From the NCBI GenBank assembly GCA_903813345.2, contig CAIIXF020000004.1, positions 27,341,985-27,405,984 on the forward strand: a DNA stretch of 64,000 nucleotides, read 5' to 3'. The notes under the pieces are model-generated. The model did not search any database and was not told the origin of the DNA. It saw only the letters and a program-made list of their open reading frames with translations. Both the position numbers and the translations under genes were made by a program. Position 1 is the first letter of the stretch. Every line of letters begins with the position of its first letter. Origin of the DNA: Owenia fusiformis. Its lineage: Eukaryota; Annelida; Polychaeta; Sabellida; Oweniidae. Below are positions 54,456-64,000 of this stretch, piece by piece.

Positions 54456-55847
54456 TAGAGAGGTTAAGCTACACGTATTTAACAAAACTTGAACGTGAAC
54501 TTCAATGCGCGCGCAGATAAATGACGTCAGATTTGTGTATTTCCTGTGGGCCATCGTGAAGTTTACAAGTCTTTACATGAGATTATCATATTCGTGCAAT
54601 TTACAGACGCGTATTCAACAAAGCATGAACGTGTACTTCTATGCGCGCGCAGGAAAATGACGTCAGATTAGTCTACTTTCTACAGGTAAGCGTGAAAGTT
54701 ACAGGTTTTTACGTGTAGATGAGTGATTACACGTCGCTCCTTACGTGATTGATTTTAGCTATCTTCTATGATGGCCCGGGAGCCCATATTTGATACAAAC
54801 AATCTTGATTGTTATATTGGTAAACCCCAATCCTTAATTGGAAATAATAATACATTTAATGGGTAAATTACAACTTCAAATGTGATCGTTTGTTCATTCC
54901 GTACAATATAAATAGGCAGGGCGAATTTAATACCCGGGGCTTGGTACAATATGTATACTAAACGAAATGAAATGACAACCAGGGCCTACGATTGCCTTAT
55001 CACGACATTTGATTTGCCTGAATCTGAATGACTGAATGACCTGAATTGATTGCAAATTAAATAATTTCACAATTAATATGACACAAATGGTATATCACAT
55101 CAGATGTGCAAATATTAAGTTTGCAATCGATTCAGGTCATGCTTCAAATTAAAAGATTATACATTTTTCATCTTTTTCTACAAAATGGCTATAGAAAAAT
55201 GCTTCAAAAGTAACTTTTACACTTATGAAATCCCATACAACTTTGTAAATCCAAAGATTATACTGTTATGTTTCATTAATTAATAACATATTTGGATAAG
55301 ATGTAGGGATGTGTAGGATGCAAATGGATTTTGACGGACACACAAAGACTTCCTGGTTCAGTGGTTTGGCATTTCTACCCCTGTACACTTTATGATTGAA
55401 CATTGGCCCTAATACGTGGGTAATACACAACAGTGCTGAATAAAGGTCAACAATATACTAGTGTACATATAAATGTAATGATAAAAGCAGTACATTTATT
55501 TTGAAAATCAGATTAATTTATTTTGTTCATGGGGATATCATAATGTAGGGCGCACTAGATCATTTAATTGTGGTTGAATATGAAATAAAGCAAAAATAAA
55601 AAAAACTCGATGTTTTGATGCGACCAGATTCGAACCCAGGCCTAACGGACACGAGTCCGAAGTGCTATCCATTACATCACAGAGACATGACCTTAAATCA
55701 CACACACCACACAAATATACCACCACGTCCACTGACATGGTTTCAGACGTGTAGCTTAACAGAAAATTTTCTTAAACGTGTACTTGAGCGTGGACTTACG
55801 CGTTCAGGTTCACGGTTTGCATTTATACGTGTAGCTTAACCTCTCTA
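54456..55847. mobile_element. 1.39-kb non-autonomous DNA element with TIRs
   Basis: TAGAGAGGTTAAGCTACACG at 54456 is inverted at the right end (CGTGTAGCTTAACCTCTCTA, to 55847). Near the left end a ~120-bp module with AAATGACGTCAGATT and ATGCGCGCGCAG occurs twice (54470-54560, 54605-54700). No transposase found; 55538-55740 contains a tRNA-like block. Confidence 0.8.
55612..55690 (-). repeat. tRNA-like block (degenerate)
   Basis: The minus strand reads GATGTAATGGATAGCA (A-box-like), TTCGGACTCG and GGGTTCGAATCTG (B box). This recalls an Arg-type tRNA, but the anticodon loop has only four bases between paired arms and the T stem does not pair. It is therefore a pseudo-tRNA or SINE head. Confidence 0.45.
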
Positions 55848-57289
55848 ATAACGTGCTAAATCAACGGCGGCCGATCGCAAAATTTACCAACTTTTAATTA
55901 AATTATCGCCTGATGTACCTGCTATTTTAAGTATTGATCTAAGTTAAAAGTAAACTTTTATTTTTATGTGCCGAGATTTAATTACGTATACGTTGTGTCA
56001 AATCATATCATCGAATCATCTCGTCTTTTTATCTTGCTTCAGGTAAGTATTGCCCATTATTATGGCCTTTCTTTATTTTGATTTTTCATGGTGTGCAAAC
56101 AGAAGCTCCGTCGATCGCGCACGTTGGCAATCCATTTAAGTAAAGGTGATCATCAAACGTTTGTAATCACCGGATAATATTAAAATCAGAAAGGCTCAAT
56201 TTCTTTGTAGAGTAAACTGTGCACGTCTGACTTGATTTAGTTAAAATACATTACGATAAGGATCGAGTACTATTGATGTACAAGTTAATAAACGACGGTA
56301 CGTTGTTCTCGCTTGTTGATATGTAATATCGTTTTGTCAGCTCACGTTTCATCAGCAAAAAGTCAGCACTCGCGTACATAAAAAAAGTCAAGCATATCAT
56401 ATGTGGTATGATCGTCATTATTGAATTACAATTTAAATAAATACATCAGATAGCGCGATCGGGATGTATCCAATGTCTTCGGCAACAAGTACGATGGTTG
56501 AGTTCACTGTATGAGTACACAAGTTACATTGAAGTGTGTACAAAATATACAAGATCCTATGGGAAACCAAATATTACTTTACTCTTCTTCTTACTCTTTA
56601 CTCTGAGGGCAGGGAAACAGAAAAACGGCTTGATATTTTTTTTAATTTCAACATTTATACATTTACAATGCCAAATTATCTCAGAGTTTTGTAAAAAATA
56701 AAATAAAAATCGTAGTCTAAACATCTTGTTTTAAAGTACCTTATATTGTAAGCTAATGCTTTTATTTCCTTCAAAATTGGTGATAAGAAATATTTTGCAA
56801 AACAAAATTACCATATGGGCGTTAACATCAATTTACATAGATGAATTCTTCTACTAATTTATTCAGCAAATCATTTAATTTGATAGAACATCTTTTCATA
56901 AACTTTTCCTAAATATTTTGATTCTAGAAAAGTACAGTGGATACGAATACGATGGGGTGGATTGCCGTACGCGAATATTTCATGTTAGGTACCTTTACCA
57001 TAGCCAGACACAATTCTCTAATCTCGTCACTACCAGTTTTTCAGTCGAATAATGAAGTCGAGCATACCGAGATCTGATTATATAGCGATATACGCGCGGC
57101 CTTGACAGAACTAACCTACTAACCTAGATATGCGACCTACTAACCCAGAGTGAACTAGCTAATTTGCATAAAGTTTTTGCAGTCTGAATCCACTATTCTC
57201 AGCCTAAACTGGCTGTTTAAGAAATTGCATTTCTATGACGGTTTATGCTGGCTCCGCTGTTTATTGACTGATTTCTAAATAAATAATAC
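55848..57289. other. Intergenic
   Basis: No supported gene or clear repeat boundary, apart from short CTAACCTACTAACC-like repeats near 57110-57150. Confidence 0.4.
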
Positions 57290-57615
57290 CATCACTGGGG
57301 AGTATCGTGATGCAACAACACCGTGTTGTTGCATCAAGATGGCCAGACTTCCGGTGATAGATTTTCGTACGATAAGTTGTTTCCCCAATTTAAACCCATT
57401 TCTAGGACGAGTTTCTCAATAACCATGTACACGTGAAGTTAGCGCACGATCTATATTTAAAGAAACTGTCATTAGTATACATGTAGCATCATCAAGAAGC
57501 AAGAAGTTCACGGTTTTAGTTCCTCACTATTGATGCAACAACACCAAACCGAAGATGCAACAACACTCCTCTAGATTTGAGCAATGATGCAACAACACCA
57601 ATTAATAGTACACGT
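57290..57615 (+). repeat. GATGCAACAACACC repeat family, copy 2
   Basis: Uninterrupted: TCACTGGGGAGTATCGTGAT, CAACAACACCGTGTTGTTGC, CTTCCGGTGATAGATTTTCG, CATTAGTATACATGTAGCAT, then three TGATGCAACAACACCA words. Confidence 0.85.
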
Positions 57616-57859
57616 ATAAATTTCAGAAGACCATAAATCTCGAGAGGAACAGATTTTTTACATGCTACTGTTGCAACACCGGGCCAGTACCCATTTGCGT
57701 TCTTCTCAGGCATTCAAAATACACGTCCTGCGGGCGAAGATTCTTTATATGTATTTTCAAAAATTTATACTTTTAAATATCATAATGTACTGGAAGTTGT
57801 TTTATAACATAGTTCAATCGCCTTTAACATTACAAGCTATAGTAACCCAATCTATTATC

Positions 57860-58190
57860 ATAAACCCCTGTTCCATAGCTTGATGACCCTGATACCATAT
57901 AGTATCATTCAAAATGGTGGACAAGCATCTTTCGTTCTCGGTAAACACGACAAGCTATTGGAGATCGTGCACAGCGCACATGTAGAAGTATTGTCCTCTT
58001 TGGATTCGTTCTCCTCGATTGAGTAAAAAGGTACATAATAGGATTTAGGTCCCGAAAAGGTAAATTGATAGGGGTACAGTAATCCCAGATTCCCCCTGGG
58101 CCCTCGGGAAATATCATAATGTGTCCCGGAATAAAACCAATATTGAATCCCTCTCAGTAAATAACCTCTATATAATAGCATTGTATAACT
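57860..58190 (+). repeat. M-V-D-K-H-L-S-F-S repeat, copy 2
   Basis: CATAGCTTGATGACCCTGAT, TCATTCAAAATGGTGGACAA, TTTCGTTCTCGGTAAACA, then GCACATGTAGAAGTATTGTC and CCGGAATAAAACCAATATTG. The same words occur, inverted and split by ~830 bp, at 37990-37870 and 37045-36935. Confidence 0.65.
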
Positions 58191-58611
58191 GCAATATCAT
58201 TAAACCAACACTCATCGGAAGTTATGGCGTTTTGAAAACTCAAAATCGCTAAATTTGGTGCCCCATGTTAAGTCAATGGAAAAAAGTGTAAAATACGACA
58301 TATATACGACCGAGTACAGCTTAATTTAATGAAAGCCTTTAAAGGGTACCTCAAAAGCAATCTAGCTTCAAAATTTGGACACAAAAATGTCTAGGTCAAA
58401 ATCTAGGTCAAATTCAAAGTTTTCCTTATTTTTGTGATTCTGACACTACACTTCAATTATATTCTTCGAAATTGTGTATACATGTAGCCAAGAGTGTACT
58501 AATAGTGTTAGCCTTTTGCCGTCAGAAAGTATTTTAACCCACTTTTGAGATATGGAGTCCAAAAAGTAGGTCAAAATAAAAAATTCTCCAAAATTAACGT
58601 TTGAGTTAATA

Positions 58612-59088
58612 CCTCTATCATATCATCATTACACAAGACAATTGCATTATTTTCATATCCCTAAATGCTCTAAACTTTCCCTTCGCTATCTAGGTCCTAA
58701 TCTTTGGAATGCTCTACCACATGATATTAAAAAATGCTCCACTCTAAATATTTTCAAATCTTCATATAAAAAACTACTCATCTATCGATAATACATAATA
58801 CCAATCAGATCATACTGTATTGTGATTTTATACTGGTACCTGATTTTTTGTAACATTTTTATATTGTACATCCTTAGATAAATTGTTAATACCATTTTTA
58901 TATACCTACATGTAACATAATATAAGTGTTTTATTTTATATGTAGTCTAGATGTCATTTTAATAATTTCTGTTAAACCGCAACATATACCCACTAGGGTG
59001 TCTATCGGCTTGTTTTTATAGTGTATATTATATAAGAATTATGAAATAAATAAAATTGAATTGAATTGAAAAAAAAAAAAAAAGTTAT
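58612..59088 (+). mobile_element. 5'-truncated LINE 3' end with A-tail
   Basis: The ORF tail to TAA at 58789-58791 reads S-L-R-Y-L-G-P-N-L-W-N-A-L-P then I-K-K-C-S and F-K-S-S-Y-K-K-L-L. This is the C-terminus typical of many invertebrate non-LTR ORF2 proteins (RYxGPxLWNxLP). A ~250-base 3' UTR, GAATTGAATTG and an A15 tail follow. It interrupts a region in which TCGGAAGTTATGGCGTTTTG occurs on both sides (58218 and 59154). It is unrelated by eye to the 20-23 kb LINE. Confidence 0.75.
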
Positions 59089-59242
59089 GAATAAAGAATG
59101 AAATTTTCTCAGGAATCAGAATCTGCAAACCAAATTTCGATCCGACTTCCGTTTCGGAAGTTATGGCGTTTTGAAATTTCGAGAAAAATCGATCTGATGG
59201 TATCCTGATAGAAAGTCAAGAGTAGCGAAGAAAATGTTGAAA

Positions 59243-59530
59243 AATCCATCCATCCTTCCATCCATCCTTCCTATCCTATCCTACTATTCTATCCTATCGT
59301 TCCTTCTTATTCTATCATATCCTTCCTATCCTATCCCTTTTATCCCTATCCGTTCCTTCCTATCTATCCTTCATATCCTTTCCTTCCTATCTATCTATCC
59401 TTCCTATCCTTTCCTTCCTATCTTATCCTTCCTTGCTATTCTATCCTATCTTTCTTCTCTATTCTTTCCCATCGTTCCATCCTATTCTGTCCTATCCCTC
59501 CTTCCTATTTCATCCATCCATCCATCCATC
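59243..59530 (+). repeat. Pyrimidine satellite (TCCTTCCTATCCTATC)n
   Basis: About 290 bp of nearly pure C/T on the plus strand made of TCCATCC, TCCTATCC and TCCTTCC words. The open frame across it is a by-product of composition. Long polypyrimidine tracts can form triplex (H-)DNA. Confidence 0.92.
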
Positions 59531-59894
59531 TTTTTCTGGATGACTCGGCTTAAAAAAGTCCAGATCTGGAGTCTGAAATTGAACTTGTTCAATTTCCAAA
59601 GTCTAGTTATACTAGTTCTTTGTAAACAATTTCCATACGATACGGTAAATCAAGGAGATTTAATTTAGAAAATGAATAATCTTTATTTTTCAGATACAAT
59701 GAGGTTGGCTCCCGGGGATTCAATACTTAGCCTATATATTTAGTTTACCTTGTATATCCTTTTAACTTTTGATAAAGACAAATACATTAAGGAACCAAAC
59801 AAAATACGTTTCATTCATGAACCACGCACTCACGCGTTTTATTCATGTCCCGACCAACACCTATAAACAGAACATAAAACAGTTTCTCTTGATA

Positions 59895-60222
59895 TTCAAT
59901 GATAAATTATATTGGCGTTTTTGCATCAGCACATTGGTGTTGTTGCATCATTGAAAATAAACAGAGTGGTGTTGTTGCATCAATAGTGAGGAATTAAAAC
60001 CGCGAATGTCTCGCTTCTTGATGATGCTACATGCATACTAATGAGAGTTTTTTAAAATATAGATCATGAGCTAACTGCATGTGTATGATTATTGAGCAAC
60101 TCGTCCTAGAAATGGGTTTAAATTGGGAAAAAAATATCGTACGAAAATCTATCACCGGAAGTCTGGCCATCTTGATGCAACAACACGGTGTTGTTGCATC
60201 ACGATACCCCCCAGTGACCATG
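59895..60222 (-). repeat. GATGCAACAACACC repeat family, copy 3
   Basis: Reverse orientation relative to the other two copies, with the same word order. Copies 1 and 3 share the end word TGCAAAAACGCCAATATAA. Confidence 0.85.
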
Positions 60223-60229
60223 GTTTAGA

Positions 60230-61850
60230 TAGCAACAATAGCTTCCATGCGGTGCCATTTTTGTGGTGATCAACTTGCGAGAAAACGGAGGAAATCGAGG
60301 GAAGAGCCGATTTCTTGAAATCCAAGGTTCACATAAGAAATGCTGCGTTCTGATTGGTCGGGTTTCTTGCAGTTCGAATCCACTTTTAGGTTTTCAAACT
60401 CGACGTTTCAGAAATGGCACTTTACGATCTTTTCTTCTCTATTTCTCGTTCGATTTCTAAAAGCATAATGTCATCGTGAAGCTGACCAAGCACGTTTCTT
60501 GATGGTATCACTTTTAAAGCGATCCACTAGTGATAGATAGGTGAAATTCGAGCGTGGAGACGTTTCTCGAAAATCAAAAGGTATGCACTTATACCACCCT
60601 GGACGAAGTGATAAGGTCAAAACAAGTGGCTCTGATTTAGGAAAAAACAATCTTCCTAAAAATTAATAATTTTTGTACCCCAATTTTTGTAAGGTTAAAT
60701 TCTTGTGGACAAAGAGGAGAATCATATACAATTTTGTATTATGTTCAAGTGGTACATCTAAACTACTCAGTTCGTGTGTTTTAAATTGAATGGAACGCGC
60801 ATTAGTGGCTGGAGTGTAAATTAAAGTTGAGAATTATATCTCCCGCTAAAAATTACGATTTTATATTGTCAAAATATCTTTCATTGATGATCAATGATGC
60901 ATATAAACGTTCATGCACACCGAGATTGTATGTTTCTTTTCATATGTGCATTTACAGCATCGACAGTTATTTCAATTTGATGTGATGCCTATTGTTTTAC
61001 TCCCGACGACAACATTTGAGGAAAATAAGCGGTTACTGATTTGCGATGGTGATTTGTGATAAAACGCGGCTTTCTATACCTGATTTAGTTTCATTAATTT
61101 AACGTTTTCCAGTCATGTCCTATGACAATCGCCGTTATGAAGCGTCGAAAATCTCTTTATATTACATCAAGTCATGTGGAAGTGGCCTTTGGATGAAATA
61201 AGAGTCTAAGATACATGCAGCTTGTTAGACGTACGATGCCCGTTGTCAACGCAAAGTCCAAAGATCTGGATGTCAAAACAACCCCTTTATTTACACTGCC
61301 ATTGCACATGAATGGGAATTATGTTTATGTCCACTATTTTAGTAAATCGTCTTGGACATTTACTATAGAACAAATCATTTGCCTTACTGTATCTTTTGTT
61401 TAGCCTGAGAAGCAGTCACAGTGATTGTTTAGATTTTTGATTCAATCTCATTAATTTTGATGAAACCCTCTTTTAAGCAGTTTAGTCGAATGAATGCAAA
61501 GGAATAATATAATGTATTTGTTAAAGTTCCACTTTTTAAAAAAATAACAATAGTATTAATAAAGTTTTCAAAAATAAACTTTATTCTATCATCTATATCT
61601 GTGTAAAGAACTATACAATTAAGAAAACAAATAACTACAGTACAGTGTTGATATTTGAACTTTTGTGTTGATAATTACCTATAATATTAATGTAATTACT
61701 TTTAATAATCATATAATTACCTATAATAATTATTCCAAAATATGATTAAAATTGTTACTCAAATAGTTATGACTAACAGTTATTATAAAAATAAGGTCAG
61801 GTATGCATTAGGTATGCATTACAAAATTGTATGACCAGAATCATGACAAA
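60230..61850. other. Intergenic
   Basis: No supported gene. 61660-61750 is rich in TAATTAC words like those next to C2H2 copy A. Confidence 0.4.
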
Positions 61851-61851
61851 G

Positions 61852-62510
61852 TATACAAGGGCCGATCAAAAAGTTTCTTACCGTTGGCTCTCAATTTTAT
61901 AATAAGAGGAGTTGGAAACTCAAACTTTAACATGAGACAGGATAGTTAGTTTGCTTGAAACTGTACGAGTTTCATTTAAATTGGTTTATTGGTAGTGACA
62001 CAGAGTCAATTCAAACCTTCAATGACAAAGTTAGGTGGAGCAGCGTTTTTTATATAAAATATCTGCTGAGTTGTGGTTCTGGAAATTTACCGACATCGTT
62101 TCAAACCTCCCATAGGAAGGCCTTAAACATGTGTTTTTGGATCGAGTGGACAGATATGGAAGTGTATTGCAACTGGGGTCAAATATTTTGAATGAGAATG
62201 AATATAAGCAGAAACACTAATTAAACATGATTAAACTACAGTCTGTTGACAGATGACACTACTTAGTGTTAGAAATTTCCAAAACTGCAGCTTAGCACAA
62301 TTTTTTCATAAAAAAACGCTGCTCCACCTAATTCAGTCATTGGAAATATGTATTGACTCTGTGTCACTACCAATAAACCAATTTATATGAAACTCAGACA
62401 GTCTCAAGCAAACTAACTACCTTGTCTCATGTAAACATTTGAGCACCAAACTCCTCTTATTATAAAATCTAGAGCCATCGGTAAGAAACTTTTTGATCGG
62501 CCCTTGTATA
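61852..62510. mobile_element. 659-bp mariner-like fold-back element
   Basis: ATACAAGGGCCGATCAAAAA at the left (continuing GTTTCTTACCG) is exactly inverted at the right. Arms of ~240 bp share ATTGGTTTATTGGTAGTGAC, GACACAGAGTCAAT and AGGTGGAGCAGCGTTTTTTA in mirror order. The GGCCGATCAAAAAGTTTCTT end and TA borders fit Tc1/mariner-type elements. Confidence 0.88.
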
Positions 62511-63219
62511 TATAAGAATACCCTTTTCTTAAATTGCAATTTATGAATTATCAAAAATATATTTCACTTCATCAATCATCACTTGTATAAATCTAGATTT
62601 TCTTCATCCTAGTATAAATTAATAAAAACAGAGGTAACAAAATAATTTGCTATCTATGACATGTCAAACATGTAGAGCTATCTAGTATATATTTCATATA
62701 CAGTGCCCCAAACAAACATAATATAAGTATTTCACATTTTAAAACTCATCTTTAAAATCATTTTAACATGTAGCCTAGTGGCTCAACAATGTTTTGGTCA
62801 CAAGGCTTGCAATTAGTAAATTAAATAACTCTGAAGCATGCTTACTAAAGACATTAAATTACCTCATTAAACAGTATGTAGTATTATGCTTATAAAAATG
62901 TACTTGCATTTTTTAATTATTTATAATACAAAATGTACACATACAAAATATTATTCATTTGCAGGTTGATGTTTAATACATAATTCAACAACATATTTAT
63001 TATATGAAACTAGAGAATGGAAACTCCAGAGTAGCCAATCCAAATGAACACAATATTCATCAAAAGAATATATCTTAAGCATTTGGGTAAGCATCTTCTT
63101 GCAGCGAAACAACAAATAAGATGATACAATATGTTTAATCTAATGCGGTCATTTGTGATTTTCTGACACAAAAATCAATCTAATTTAGATTAAATTATAT
63201 GAGAAAACATGTGAATTAC
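62511..63219. other. Intergenic or intronic, AT-rich
   Basis: No exon recognised; may be intron or 3' region of the minus-strand C2H2 copy C. Confidence 0.4.
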
Positions 63220-63947
63220 CACTATTTTCCTTGTCTTCATAGAACCAATATCCTTCTCAGCGATATCACCAATTGCTTGCACATTTATACCAGGCAAAAA
63301 TTCGTCCTTTATCGCACTATTCATATTGAGAATATCCTTCGTTTGAATAATGAAGTTTGATATTCCATCACTACGATCATTCACGCCATTCATATACCGA
63401 AGAAATTTTCCTTTGAATAAGCGATACCCAATTCGCCAGAATCGTACAGTGGTAGGGTCCTTGTATCGGAATTGGGTATTCATATCGCATCCCATCCAGT
63501 CCACGCCGTCAAGAAAACACCTATATGCAATGTTGTGCAATGGAAATGAGTTATTAAGTATTGTGCGTATAGATCCATCGTCGGCAAGTCGTTGAATGAC
63601 ATCAGGTAACACACTGGTGAACTCATGTATTAGATCTTCAATATTTTACTGTCAATATCTAATTTTGAGCATTTAGATACATGGGGAACATCACTGTCCA
63701 AGTACTGGGCTATTGATATTGTCATGGAGTCCTCCTGATCCTGAATCACTATTTTTTGCCACTGGCTTCGATCTCACTGGGAATCACATCTGAGAAATTT
63801 TTTGTTATCAATTTAATCGTTCCATTCACATTAATAATTTTTCTGATTTTCATTTCATTTTCAGGGTGTTTTAAAATCAAGTGTTGTATTATTGCATTAA
63901 ATTGTTTTGTTTTCCCGTCACAATGGTAGCATTGGAAGCCTACACAC
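63220..63947 (-). pseudogene. C2H2 zinc-finger plus GKFLR-domain family gene, copy C (two frameshifts)
   Basis: A TTTACTTTCAG acceptor is followed at 63947 by G-F-Q-C-Y-H-C, 12 residues, H, 4 residues, H-P and E-N-E-M-K-I-R. That frame stops at 63749 after S-G-K-K, again at an A6 run. The -1 frame continues (V-I-Q-D-Q-E-D-S-M, then Y-L-D-S-D-V-P) to a stop near 63635. A third frame, open from about 63642, carries P-D-V-I-Q-R-L, F-P-L-H-N-I-A-Y-R-C-F-L-D, F-W-R-I-G-Y-R-L-F-K-G-K-F-L-R-Y and runs to a possible GTAATT donor at 63219. Unlike copy A, no donor follows GKFLR directly. The finger exon has the same phase as copy B. Function unknown; it probably does not make a full protein as assembled. 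Confidence 0.6.
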
Positions 63948-64000
63948 CTGAAAGTAAACAAGTGATTAATTAGACATCCATTCCACGTATTTTCCATATA

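Noticed and set aside
55612-55690. Functional tRNA gene
   Set aside because: Anticodon loop too short and T stem unpaired; kept only as a tRNA-like block.
59234-59668. 144-codon S/P/I/L-rich frame on the plus strand
   Set aside because: Lies across the pyrimidine satellite; composition alone keeps it open.
61955-62191. 78-codon frame within the fold-back at 61.9-62.5 kb
   Set aside because: No recognisable transposase motif, and the arm sequence is explained by the inverted repeat.

Overview
The window is animal nuclear DNA: AT-rich, with long introns bounded by GT/AG, few genes, and very many transposons, fold-back repeats and satellites. A C-type gag-pol Ty3/Gypsy element, LINEs, Tc1/mariner and MITE-like elements, a tRNA-derived SINE, a YHYH-domain secreted protein and a METTL24-like gene together fit a marine invertebrate, most likely a lophotrochozoan such as a mollusc. 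That placement is inference; nothing here names a species.

Cellular genes. (1) The window opens in the 3' coding exon of a + strand gene with a Tudor-like tail (22-465). (2) A METTL24-like methyltransferase gene on the + strand spans about 3.0-6.4 kb; five exons can be joined with matching phase, and its introns carry three copies of one small hairpin element. (3) A YHYH-domain, probably GPI-anchored, secreted protein is encoded at 44.2-45.1 kb, with a candidate TATA box, 5'-UTR exon and polyA signal. (4) Three relatives of one C2H2 gene family, all damaged or shortened, lie at 7.9-8.6 kb (-), 46.6-47.2 kb (+) and 63.2-63.95 kb (-).

Mobile DNA. 0.75-2.68 kb: TIR element with a broken Myb/SANT-like gene. 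11.0-14.9 kb: region bounded by 34-bp inverted repeats, with a TTF/BED-like zinc-finger fragment. 16.2-18.9 kb: degenerate ~235-bp tandem repeats with a dead mariner inside. 20.2-23.5 kb: 5'-truncated LINE with an intact 1022-codon ORF (-). 23.9-25.6 kb: TIR element with 5-bp target duplication. 25.7-28.3 kb: MITE cluster and a 440-bp palindrome. 29.5-32.5 kb: satellite with a 48-bp unit and higher-order structure. 32.6-33.1 kb: MITE nested in an older repeat. 34.9-35.4 kb: tRNA-derived SINE. 38.7-43.0 kb: three fold-back elements of 1.7 kb, 0.75 kb and 0.19 kb. 47.3-52.5 kb: Ty3/Gypsy element with unequal LTRs and a perfect target duplication, inserted in a 28-bp minisatellite. 53-62.5 kb: further TIR elements, a LINE 3' end, a pyrimidine satellite and a mariner-like fold-back.

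The strongest candidate for something undescribed is the dispersed C2H2 family with a shared W/F-rich GKFLR domain. Three copies occur in 56 kb, the 8-kb copy lies between inverted repeats, and both longer copies change frame just after the finger at an A6 run. All coordinates and translations were read by eye; no alignment or database search was run.
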